NCBI GenBank assembly: GCA_017518735.1
Contig: JAFWTY010000004.1
Span: 1-64,000, forward strand
Length of the DNA: 64,000 bases
DNA from: Lachnospiraceae bacterium
GTDB lineage: Bacteria; Bacillota; Clostridia; Lachnospirales; Lachnospiraceae
Reading direction: 5' to 3'
In this document: piece by piece, positions 25,410-33,299 of the stretch
Numbering within the stretch: the first letter of the stretch is position 1
How the letters are laid out: every line of letters begins with the position of its first letter
Made by a program: the position numbers and the translations under genes
Notes under the pieces: generated by a model
The model's input: only the letters and a program-made list of their open reading frames with translations
Told to the model about the DNA's origin: nothing
Database searches by the model: none

Positions 25410-27437
25410 CTACGCATCGAGGGGAAGATTCAGCTCTTCCGTACCCGGAAGAACAAATCTTCCGTCCCGGATCAGGGGAATCGCCTCTCCGCTCTCCGTA
25501 ATAGCCTCAATCAGGCCGATTTCTTCATAGGGAATCGTGATATCGGTATGACAGTGGAAATAGGCTTTCAGCGGGTCTTCTTTGCGTTTTGCGGAAACGG
25601 AATTCTCCTTTGCCACAATCTCTTTTCCGTCCGGATTGTAGACTCTTACTTCCTCTTCTTCACTGTAGCAGGTATCACCGAATGCAAAATGCGGTCCCAT
25701 CTTTTCCGCAATCAGAATCGGGAATTTATCAAAAATATCCATCCGCTTTGCCACGCTGTAAGCTGTCGTATTCGTTCCGATTGCGAATTCTCCCATCGGA
25801 AGGCTGTCATAATGGAAAAGGATATTCTCTTCGATAACGTTTTTCTCCATATTGCTTACGGAGTATTCCGTCGTCATTCCGTCTTTGACCCGGATTGAGA
25901 GATTCTCGTATAATAATCCATTTATGTAAACCTTTTTCACATGAAGCAATCCGTTGGTTCCCTCTAAAACAGGAGACGTAAAAACCTCTCCCACAGGGAT
26001 GTTGACGTCTGCCACACAGTTTTCGAACTTTGTTTCCTTTTCCATATTATCAAGTTTACATAATTCAACAATCAGATCTGTCTTATTACCGTCTTTGCCG
26101 AGAATGTGTACTCTCTCTGCCCGGTTCAGCGCATCAATCAATCTTCCCTGAATCGTTGCATACAGGGTTGCATCCAGTGTATTAATCCGGATTGTTTCTT
26201 CAAAAAGTTCCTCAAAGCAGTCTCCGATTTCCGGAACAGGGAAAGCAATAATGGTAAAACTTCTTTCCTCTCTGTGGATGTAGGTATTTGCCATCTCTCC
26301 TGCTTTGGCGGTATATTCCAGGGAACGTTTCCGGCCTTTTTCATCAAATCTGGCGCAGGCTTCTTTTTCAACCGGAGTAAAATCACTTTCTCCGAATGTC
26401 TCAAGACAGGCAGGACCTGCAAATCCTCTTACTTCGTCTTTATACGCTTCGTAAGCCGCTTTTAGACATTCCAGTTTTCTGGTCACAAGATGACCGTCTA
26501 AGAAAAGGGAAAGATCTTCTCTGTGATCATATTCCGCCTGACGGTTCAAACTGCCTCCCGTATATCCGATTTTGATCAGGCCGCGTTTCCGGAAAATATC
26601 TCCGCCCGCACGGAATAAGAGAGAGCGAAGGCCCATCTTTTCAAAGTTTTCGACAGCCTTTCTTACCACACGTTCGAATCCTAACATGTAACGAATGTTG
26701 ACCGTGTTTTTTATGGACAGGTCTTTTCCAGCCGCAACAAAACCTTTCCGGAATCCCTCGGTAAAGGTATCGGCCATTTTGTCAATCTTTTCTTCCGGAA
26801 GGGTAGATAAGAACTTCGCTGTTGCGATTTCCGAATCCGAAACATATTCTCCGTAACGGAAAAGATAAGAAGGATTGTTAAGATCCGCATTCATAACGAT
26901 GTCCATGGCAAGTTCGTTTCCTGTCACAAACTGCTCTTCCATTCGTTTATGCATGACATCTTCACTGTAATCCGATACGAACCAGTACAGGATCTCTTTC
27001 AGAGTTTCGGCATTCGGTTTCGCCTTTTCCTCCGTACAGGTTCTGAAATATCCGTACACTTCCAGGAACAATTCCATATGAATGACGAATTCTTCTTCGT
27101 TTCCTTCGTAAAGAAGCGGCAAAACCTGCATCTCTTCCCAGTAAAGGAACGACAGAAGTCGTCCGATCTCATCTCCGAACAAACTACATGTGTAGGACGG
27201 ATTTGCAAAGCTCATTTCATAGTTTTCTGCTTTTAACTGCCCAAACAGTTCGTCCTGCTTTGCCAACAACTCTTCTACCGCCGGCTTTTTCTCTTCGTCC
27301 GGATTGTCATTTTGCCTCTTTGCAAAATCGCAAACGGTCTTTGCCAAAGACGTAAAAAAGGGCTGATATTCCATCATCCCTTCTTCCAGTGCAATTTCCT
27401 GTATACGGTTAATCGAAAGTTCAAATCGCTCGTTCAT
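25410..27437 (-). CDS. M29-family aminopeptidase
   Basis: The 675-residue protein has a C-terminal half (about 300-660) typical of M29 metal aminopeptidases. The likely metal ligands are in GEVFTSP, MGEFAIGTNT, EKMGPHFAFGDT and HCHTDITIPY. M29 enzymes are usually about 370-410 residues. Here about 280 extra N-terminal residues, helical and acidic, precede the core; I do not recognise that part. The role is likely peptide breakdown in the cytoplasm, as there is no signal peptide. It starts 9 bp after the small membrane gene. Confidence 0.88.
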   Translation of the reverse strand: MNERFELSINRIQEIALEEGMMEYQPFFTSLAKTVCDFAKRQNDNPDEEKKPAVEELLAKQDELFGQLKAENYEMSFANPSYTCSLFGDEIGRLLSFLYWEEMQVLPLLYEGNEEEFVIHMELFLEVYGYFRTCTEEKAKPNAETLKEILYWFVSDYSEDVMHKRMEEQFVTGNELAMDIVMNADLNNPSYLFRYGEYVSDSEIATAKFLSTLPEEKIDKMADTFTEGFRKGFVAAGKDLSIKNTVNIRYMLGFERVVRKAVENFEKMGLRSLLFRAGGDIFRKRGLIKIGYTGGSLNRQAEYDHREDLSLFLDGHLVTRKLECLKAAYEAYKDEVRGFAGPACLETFGESDFTPVEKEACARFDEKGRKRSLEYTAKAGEMANTYIHREERSFTIIAFPVPEIGDCFEELFEETIRINTLDATLYATIQGRLIDALNRAERVHILGKDGNKTDLIVELCKLDNMEKETKFENCVADVNIPVGEVFTSPVLEGTNGLLHVKKVYINGLLYENLSIRVKDGMTTEYSVSNMEKNVIEENILFHYDSLPMGEFAIGTNTTAYSVAKRMDIFDKFPILIAEKMGPHFAFGDTCYSEEEEVRVYNPDGKEIVAKENSVSAKRKEDPLKAYFHCHTDITIPYEEIGLIEAITESGEAIPLIRDGRFVLPGTEELNLPLDA

Positions 27438-27446
27438 AACTGCCCC

Positions 27447-27782
27447 TTATAACTCCATGATTCCACGGCCCAAGATATAAATAATCAAAAAAATATTGAT
27501 TCCGTTTACCGCGATTCCGATTGTGGAAAAATACAGATAGGTATCCGGCATCATCCTCGCTTTTGCAGAGCAAAAAAGTCCGGCCACGGAAAACACAAGC
27601 GCAACAAGAACCGTCAATCCGTAATTCACCGGTGCGGTTCCGCCCATATAAAACGTAAAGACTATGGTTAAAATCACCGCAATCAAAGACATCACCCCCA
27701 GGGACAATCCAAGGATTGCGATGAGGGGAATCTTTTTATTTGTGAACTTGTAATGCGGATTGACCTTTCTGGGCTTTGCCAT
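27447..27782 (-). CDS. Small membrane protein of unknown function
   Basis: The 111-residue protein has a basic N-terminus (MAKPRKVNPHYKF) and three to four predicted transmembrane helices (about 17-42, 54-75, 84-108). Its start codon shares a base with the pyrE stop, so translation is coupled. I recognise no catalytic motif; it resembles small uncharacterised membrane proteins of Clostridia. Confidence 0.8.
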   Translation of the reverse strand: MAKPRKVNPHYKFTNKKIPLIAILGLSLGVMSLIAVILTIVFTFYMGGTAPVNYGLTVLVALVFSVAGLFCSAKARMMPDTYLYFSTIGIAVNGINIFLIIYILGRGIMEL

Positions 27783-28459
27783 TATTTTGCTCCGTACTGC
27801 TCATAATATGCATCGATAGCTGCCTTTAAGGTATCATCAATCAACACTTCTCCCTGATACGGTTTGTTATACAGTTTTTCCACAACTTCCGCCATGGTAA
27901 CAATGGCTCTTGCTTCAATTCCGTATTTTTCTTTAATGTCTTCCAAAGCACTCTTCTCGGTATCCAGACCCTTTTCCATACGATTTAAGGAAACCATAAG
28001 GCCTTTCATCTCAACATCTCCCTGCGCCTTGATAATCGGAAATGTCTCCTCAATGGATTTTCCGGAAGTGGTAACATCCTCGATGATTACAACTCTGTCG
28101 CCGTCTTTGATCTTGCTTCCGAGCAGAATGCCGACGTCTCCGTGATCCTTAATCTCTTTACGATTGGAACAATAACGGATTTCTTTACCGTAAAGTTCGC
28201 TGTATGCAATGCAGGTTGCAACGCTTAAAGGAATTCCCTTATATGCGGGTCCGAATAAAACATCAAAATCATCGCCGAAGTTGTCATGAATAGCTTTTGC
28301 ATAGTATTCTCCGAGACGCTTTAACTGAGAACCGGTTACATATGCTCCCGCATTCATGAAAAAAGGAGATTTTCTGCCGCTTTTCAGCGTAAATTCTCCA
28401 AACTTTAATACCTTGCTTTCCAGCATAAACTCAATAAACTCTTCTTTGTAACGTTCCAT
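27782..28459 (-). CDS. pyrE: Orotate phosphoribosyltransferase
   Basis: The 225-residue protein is a PyrE. The PRPP-binding motif is RVVIIEDVTTSGKS, the orotate loop region is FGPAYKGIPL and FTLKSGRKSPFFMNAG is near the N-terminus. It makes orotidine monophosphate, the step before PyrF. The pyrF gene lies 14 kb away in this window. Upstream (42 bp) is an M50-like protease gene; no PyrR attenuator was seen. Confidence 0.97.
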   Translation of the reverse strand: MERYKEEFIEFMLESKVLKFGEFTLKSGRKSPFFMNAGAYVTGSQLKRLGEYYAKAIHDNFGDDFDVLFGPAYKGIPLSVATCIAYSELYGKEIRYCSNRKEIKDHGDVGILLGSKIKDGDRVVIIEDVTTSGKSIEETFPIIKAQGDVEMKGLMVSLNRMEKGLDTEKSALEDIKEKYGIEARAIVTMAEVVEKLYNKPYQGEVLIDDTLKAAIDAYYEQYGAK

Positions 28460-28501
28460 GATAAATCCTTTCCGAAACTTTATTTGTCCTACAATTATAG
28501 T

Positions 28502-29140
28502 TTATTCCACATTGGTTACCTGACCGGCCTCTGCAGGAGCATTCAATCCCGCCAAGGACATATAGGCATCACGGAATCTACCGAACAGGTTCACATCAAA
28601 GGCAAAGCAAATGATAAAAATCAAAATTGCCACAAACGGAAGTCCCTTGGCTGCTGCTTTCAGATCCGCACCACTCATCGTGGAATGAATGAAAATAGAA
28701 AAAATGATATAACCCAGAATAATCTTTAACCACAGCGGTCCGGGAATGGCAAGGAACAGCATTACCAGGAAGTAATTGCTGACAAAGCCCTGTACCGTGG
28801 GTGCAATTCCGGACATCGTAAGTTGTATCGATTTCGTGAACCAGTTGCCGCGTGGAATAAATGATACATAACCCAGGCGGTTGCCTTCCGGTTTGAATAC
28901 CTGAATCTTCGTTACTTTAGCACCGGTAATCAGCGCATAAAGTGCATGAGAAAGTTCATGATGAATCGTTCCGACAAATGTAAGGATGTTCATGATAAAC
29001 AGCGCAGTATCAATTCCAACACCTTTTGCCAGAGTCTTGGTAATCTCTTCCGTGATAAATTCAATTAAGAGTCCCACAACCGGAACAAGCAGAATGATAA
29101 TGCCGGTACTGATTGCCGCGTGGATTAACCGTTCCACCAT
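28502..29140 (-). CDS. M50-like membrane zinc metalloprotease
   Basis: The 212-residue protein has about five transmembrane helices. The zinc motif HELSH lies in a helix near residue 65 (THHELSHALYAL-like IHHELSHALYAL). These features fit the M50 (site-2 protease) group or its M50B relatives. The substrate is unknown. It lies between accDA (26 bp) and pyrE (42 bp) on the same strand and could be in either transcript. Confidence 0.8.
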   Translation of the reverse strand: MVERLIHAAISTGIIILLVPVVGLLIEFITEEITKTLAKGVGIDTALFIMNILTFVGTIHHELSHALYALITGAKVTKIQVFKPEGNRLGYVSFIPRGNWFTKSIQLTMSGIAPTVQGFVSNYFLVMLFLAIPGPLWLKIILGYIIFSIFIHSTMSGADLKAAAKGLPFVAILIFIICFAFDVNLFGRFRDAYMSLAGLNAPAEAGQVTNVE

Positions 29141-29166
29141 ATCTCTTCCTCTAATCTATATCACAA

Positions 29167-30846
29167 TTAAAACTTACGGAAACGTTCGTAACGCTTTTCT
29201 GCCAGTTCTTCCGGACTGAGTTTGCTTACCTTCTTTAAGAACTCTTTCATATGGCCCTTCATGTAAGCACAAATGGAACTTAATGCGGGTGCATCCGCCA
29301 TTCCGTATTCCGGAATTACTTCCTCTACAATTTCAAGGCGTTTCAATTCAGACGCCGTAATCTTCATTACTTCTGCCGCTTCTTCGGCACGACTTCCGTC
29401 TTTCCAAAGAATGGAAGCAAATCCTTCCGGAGAAAGAATGGAATAGGTTGCATTCTCCAGCATCCAGACTTCATTTCCGACTGCGAGTGCCAGAGCACCG
29501 CCGCTGCCGCCTTCTCCGATCATGATTGCCAGAATCGGAGTTTTTAAACCACTCATTTCATAAAGGTTTCTTGCGATTGCCTCGCCCTGACCGTTCTGCT
29601 CAGCTTCCAGTCCGGGATAAGCACCGGATGTGTTGACGAATGTAATGATCGGTCGATGGAATTTTTCCGCCTGTTTCATCAAGCGAATGGCTTTTCTGTA
29701 TCCTTCGGGAGAAGGCATACCGTAGTTATGCGCGATACAACTCATCGCATCTTTTCCCTTGTTAACGCCGATTACCGTAACAGCCTGTCCATCCAATGTG
29801 GCAATTCCGCCGATGATAGCCGGATCATCTCGGAAATAACGGTCTCCGTGAAGTTCCGTAAAGGAATCAAAAATACCACCGATATAGTCTTCCGCTCCAA
29901 GTCTTGTAACCTGTCTTGCCGCACTGACCTTGTCCCAAACCTTTAAAACAGGGGTCTTTGCCGCACGTTCCTTCATCAGTTCGGTCGCATCATATCTGTC
30001 ACCGTCGTGTTCCGGATCAAAGTTTGCATATCCTTCTTTCGGAAGGTGGAATCTTAATATTTTATCCAGCGTATCTTTCAAATACTCTCTGGGTACGATT
30101 GCATCCACAAAACCATGTTCCAGCTGGAATTCCGCACGCTGGAATCCTTCCGGAAGCTTCTGTCCGATTGTCTGCTCGATAACACGGGGGCCTGCAAATC
30201 CGATTAAAGCCTTCGGTTCTGCAAGAATGATATCTCCGAGCATTGCAAAGCTTGCGGTTACACCGCCTGTGGTAGGATCGGTAAGTACGGGTACAAAAAG
30301 GAGTCCTGCTTCGGAGTGTTTCTTTAAGGCACCTGACGTTTTTGCCATCTGCATCAAGGATACAATACCTTCCTGCATTCTGGCACCACCGGAGCAACAG
30401 AATAAGATCACAGGAAGTTTTTCTTCAGTCGCACGCTCTACCGCCGCGGTAATGCGTTCTCCCACAACATGTCCCATACTTCCCATTAAGAATCTGGAAT
30501 CGATGACACCGAGTACGGTTTCATTTCCGCCAATCGTGCACTTTCCGATCATAACGCCTTCGGTCAGTCCGGTCTTTTCCTGTACTTCTTCGATTTTTCC
30601 TTCATATCCCGGAAAATCAAGAGGATTCTTCGTGCTCTCTTCTTCAAACCAGGCCGTAAAAGTACCTTCGTCTGCCACCATGCGGATTCTGTTTTTCGCT
30701 TTTACACGAAAATAATAACCGCATTCGTAACATACGTATTTACGCATAACTACGAGCTGTTTGTCGAGTTCTTTTTTACAGGAAGGACAGGTAATCAGTA
30801 CCCGTTCCTTGTTCTCTTCCGCTTTTTCAACCGGTAAAATTTTCAT
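29167..30846 (-). CDS. accDA: Acetyl-CoA carboxylase carboxyltransferase, beta and alpha subunits fused
   Basis: The 559-residue protein joins AccD (about 1-260) and AccA (about 285-550) in one chain. The AccD part has the four-cysteine zinc ribbon CPSC..CYEC (Cys20, 23, 39, 42) and the GGARMQEG oxyanion segment. The AccA part has [10 protein letters not shown] and [13 protein letters not shown]. The complex transfers carboxyl from biotin to acetyl-CoA to make malonyl-CoA. AccB and AccC, which supply carboxybiotin, are not in this operon. It is separated from fabD by 119 bp that hold tandem TTATGTTAAC repeats. Confidence 0.95.
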   Translation of the reverse strand: MKILPVEKAEENKERVLITCPSCKKELDKQLVVMRKYVCYECGYYFRVKAKNRIRMVADEGTFTAWFEEESTKNPLDFPGYEGKIEEVQEKTGLTEGVMIGKCTIGGNETVLGVIDSRFLMGSMGHVVGERITAAVERATEEKLPVILFCCSGGARMQEGIVSLMQMAKTSGALKKHSEAGLLFVPVLTDPTTGGVTASFAMLGDIILAEPKALIGFAGPRVIEQTIGQKLPEGFQRAEFQLEHGFVDAIVPREYLKDTLDKILRFHLPKEGYANFDPEHDGDRYDATELMKERAAKTPVLKVWDKVSAARQVTRLGAEDYIGGIFDSFTELHGDRYFRDDPAIIGGIATLDGQAVTVIGVNKGKDAMSCIAHNYGMPSPEGYRKAIRLMKQAEKFHRPIITFVNTSGAYPGLEAEQNGQGEAIARNLYEMSGLKTPILAIMIGEGGSGGALALAVGNEVWMLENATYSILSPEGFASILWKDGSRAEEAAEVMKITASELKRLEIVEEVIPEYGMADAPALSSICAYMKGHMKEFLKKVSKLSPEELAEKRYERFRKF

Positions 30847-30861
30847 TTGTCTTCACCTGTT

Positions 30862-30936
30862 TTATGTTAACTATTTTATAATTATGTCAACTGATATTAT
30901 GTTAACCGATATTTAATTAACGCATATTATGTTAAC
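30862..30936. repeat. Tandem TTATGTTAAC repeats upstream of accDA
   Basis: Five units of the ten-base motif, all in one orientation, start at 30862, 30882 (TTATGTCAAC), 30897, 30912 (degenerate, TTTAATTAAC) and 30927. Spacing is 20, 15, 15 and 15 bases, so the last three form a 15-bp tandem repeat. They fill the gap between fabD and the accDA ribosome binding site. The same motif recurs near 49.6 and 59.6 kb. Confidence 0.85.
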
Positions 30937-30965
30937 CAAATTCTCTATCCGGAGAAATGTCTGTT

Positions 30966-31931
30966 TTATTCGGAAATATACTTCTTATAATCTTCCAAAG
31001 TATCGATATTGGCACATTTTAAACCTCTGTCGATTTTCTTGACAAAACCGGTAAGGGTATGTCCGGGACCAACTTCGACGAATTCATCCGCTCCGTCTGC
31101 AACCAGTCTCTCGATAGTCTGAGTAAAGCGTACCGAAGAAGAAACCTGATTTACAAGAAGGTCTTTGATTCCTTCTTTTTGGTTTACATAATTTGCAGTT
31201 ACGTTTGCCACATAGGGAACCTTCGGATCTTCTACCGTTACGTCACTTAATACTTCTCCGAGTTTCTCTCCGGCTCCGATCAGGAGTTTGGAATGGAACG
31301 GTCCTGATACGTTTAAAGGTACGCACTTCAGTGCTCCTTTCTCCGCAAGAATAGCAGCTGCTTTTTCCACTGCATCCTTTCGTCCGGTAATAACCGTCTG
31401 CTTCGGATTGTTATAGTTGGCTACGGAAACCACATAGGGAAGATTTGCTGCAAAGTCCGCATCTGACCCTGCTTCGGGACCTGCCTCTTCCACTTCCTTG
31501 CAAACCGTTTCAATCACTTCGGGATCCAGTCCGATGACTGCGTTCATGGCACCGCCGTTCGGAACAGCTTCCTGCATGAAGATACCGCGTTTTCTGACAA
31601 CCTTGAATGCATCTTCCATGCTCATGGCACCGCTTGCCACAACTGCCGCATATTCGCCCAAAGATAAACCTGCACAAACATCGAAGGCAAAACCTTCTTC
31701 TTTCAATACTTCGTAAAGTGCCAGTTCTTCGGTCAGCATGCAAATCTGGGTATATTCCGTAATGTTGATCTGCTCGTTTTCTTCAAAGCACATTTTTGCA
31801 ATGTCGAGTCCGGTCACTTCGGACGCCTTGTCAAAAACTGCTTTTGCCACAGGATAAGAATCATAGAATTCCTTTCCCATGCCGATATACTGGGAACCCT
31901 GTCCCGGGAATAACAATACTCTCTTTCCCAT
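30966..31931 (-). CDS. fabD: Malonyl-CoA:ACP transacylase
   Basis: The 321-residue protein has the FabD signatures: LFPGQGSQYIGMG at the N-terminus, the nucleophile motif AGLSLGEYAA, and the catalytic His in VSGPFHSKLL. It loads malonyl units onto ACP. Its ribosome binding site lies at the end of a 36-codon ORF that stops six bases before the start. A 30-residue insert around 155-165 (GPEAGSDADF) lengthens a surface loop slightly. Confidence 0.97.
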   Translation of the reverse strand: MGKRVLLFPGQGSQYIGMGKEFYDSYPVAKAVFDKASEVTGLDIAKMCFEENEQINITEYTQICMLTEELALYEVLKEEGFAFDVCAGLSLGEYAAVVASGAMSMEDAFKVVRKRGIFMQEAVPNGGAMNAVIGLDPEVIETVCKEVEEAGPEAGSDADFAANLPYVVSVANYNNPKQTVITGRKDAVEKAAAILAEKGALKCVPLNVSGPFHSKLLIGAGEKLGEVLSDVTVEDPKVPYVANVTANYVNQKEGIKDLLVNQVSSSVRFTQTIERLVADGADEFVEVGPGHTLTGFVKKIDRGLKCANIDTLEDYKKYISE

Positions 31932-31937
31932 TTTTCA

Positions 31938-32048
31938 TTAACCTTTCCTGGACAGGCGAATGATTACGGTCTGTCCTTTCTTTTTGTTGCAAATGATCAT
32001 CTTACATTTGTCGTTCTTTTCTACCATTTTCTTTTCCATAACGTCCAT
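31938..32048 (-). CDS. Candidate 36-residue basic protein between fabZ and fabD
   Basis: A 36-codon frame fills most of the 137-bp gap between fabZ and fabD. It starts MDVMEKKMVEKNDKCKM and ends in a very basic tail (VIIRLSRKG). A GGGGGA ribosome binding site lies at the right distance for the second ATG (32039). The stop is six bases before the fabD start, an arrangement suited to coupled translation. I recognise no family. It is too short for coding statistics by eye. Confidence 0.4.
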   Translation of the reverse strand: MDVMEKKMVEKNDKCKMIICNKKKGQTVIIRLSRKG

Positions 32049-32068
32049 TCCCCCAATTCTTTTTGAAC

Positions 32069-32512
32069 CTATGAATAGATTGCTTCTTTATCTATCGCGC
32101 AGAAGGCAAGTTTTCCTTTTGCACGAAGTGCTCCGTCTACGGTAACCTTTGCATCAAACTTGATCAGTCCCGCACCGCCGGACTCTTTCGTTACTTCAAT
32201 CGTAAGGGTATCTCCGGGAATAACCGGTTTAACAAATTTAAATTCGTCCACCTTAAGAAGCACCCAGATCTTGCTTTCGTCCGTTCCGTCGCTTTCGATG
32301 GTTACGGAGCAAAGCTGTGCGCATGCTTCGGTAATCAGTACACCCGGCATGATCGGAGCATCGGGAAAATGTCCCATGAAATACGGTTCGTTGATGGAAA
32401 CGTTTTTGATTCCCTTTGCATATTCGCCGCCTCTGATTTCTTCGATTTTTTCAATCATCTGAAAAGGAGGACGCTGTTTGATTCTTTTTTGTACTTCGTT
32501 AATATTCATCAT
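32069..32512 (-). CDS. fabZ: 3-hydroxyacyl-ACP dehydratase
   Basis: The 147-residue protein is a hot-dog-fold FabZ. The catalytic His lies in GHFPDAPIMPGVLITEACAQ and the helix glutamate in the same segment; the N-terminus has QRPPFQMIEKI. It removes water from 3-hydroxyacyl-ACP. It follows fabG by 13 bp. No enoyl-ACP reductase (FabI, FabK, FabL) is found in this operon. Confidence 0.96.
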   Translation of the reverse strand: MMNINEVQKRIKQRPPFQMIEKIEEIRGGEYAKGIKNVSINEPYFMGHFPDAPIMPGVLITEACAQLCSVTIESDGTDESKIWVLLKVDEFKFVKPVIPGDTLTIEVTKESGGAGLIKFDAKVTVDGALRAKGKLAFCAIDKEAIYS

Positions 32513-32525
32513 GGTCTTTTCCTCC

Positions 32526-33275
32526 TTACAGGCTGAGTCCGCCGTCCAAAACGATTACCTGTCCGGTTAAGTAAGAGCATGCATCGGATGCAAGCATTGC
32601 TACCACATCACCGACTTCTTCGGGACGTCCAAATCGTTTAAGAGGAATCTCTGTTAAATACTGCTCTTTCTTATCTTCCGGAAGTTTGTCCACCATATCG
32701 GTTGCGATAAATCCGGGAGCAACTGCATTTACGCGAATTCCATAAGGAGCAAGTTCTTTCGCCATTGTCTGTGTCATGGAGTTTACGGCACCCTTTGTGG
32801 AGGAGTATACGCTCTGTCCGGGTACTGCAAGTTTGGAACTTACGGAAGACATATTGATAATGCAGCCTTTTTTCTTGGAGAACATCTTAAGAGCTGCCTG
32901 CTGTGAGCAGTATAAATATCCCTTGATGTTCAGATCCAAGCACTTATCGATTGCATCGGGAGTCATCATCAGTACGAATTCGTCCTGAACAATTCCTGCA
33001 TTATTTACCAAAACATCGAGTTTTCCATATGTCTTGGTCACTTCACGCATCATTGCCTTTACTTCGTTTAAATCACCGACATTGGCTTTTACCTTCATTG
33101 CATCGGAGCCTGCTTCCTTAATGATGTTTACCACTTCATCAGCAGCTGCTTCGTTGGAATTGTAGTTTACCGCAACCGTAAATCCGGCTTTTCCGAGTGC
33201 AATGGCACATGCTCTTCCGATTCCTCTGGATGCGCCGGTAACCAATGCAACTTTGATTTCCTTGTTCTCTTCCAT
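32526..33275 (-). CDS. fabG: 3-oxoacyl-ACP reductase
   Basis: The 249-residue short-chain dehydrogenase has the NADP motif TGASRGIGRA, NNAG, the catalytic Ser in NMSSVSS, and YSSTKGAV with Tyr and Lys. The C-terminal LTGQVIVLDGGLSL is typical of FabG. It reduces 3-oxoacyl-ACP. It sits 24 bp after the double ketosynthase and 13 bp before fabZ. Confidence 0.96.
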   Translation of the reverse strand: MEENKEIKVALVTGASRGIGRACAIALGKAGFTVAVNYNSNEAAADEVVNIIKEAGSDAMKVKANVGDLNEVKAMMREVTKTYGKLDVLVNNAGIVQDEFVLMMTPDAIDKCLDLNIKGYLYCSQQAALKMFSKKKGCIINMSSVSSKLAVPGQSVYSSTKGAVNSMTQTMAKELAPYGIRVNAVAPGFIATDMVDKLPEDKKEQYLTEIPLKRFGRPEEVGDVVAMLASDACSYLTGQVIVLDGGLSL

Positions 33276-33299
33276 TTCAGTCCCTCTTTTATTCTTAAT

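Noticed and set aside
29930-30715. Long antisense frame (261 codons) opposite accDA
   Set aside because: It is a shadow of the strongly conserved accDA frame, with no ribosome binding site or recognisable domain. The same holds for other long opposite-strand frames, such as 18624-19274 over clpC and 24276-25073 over purM-purE.
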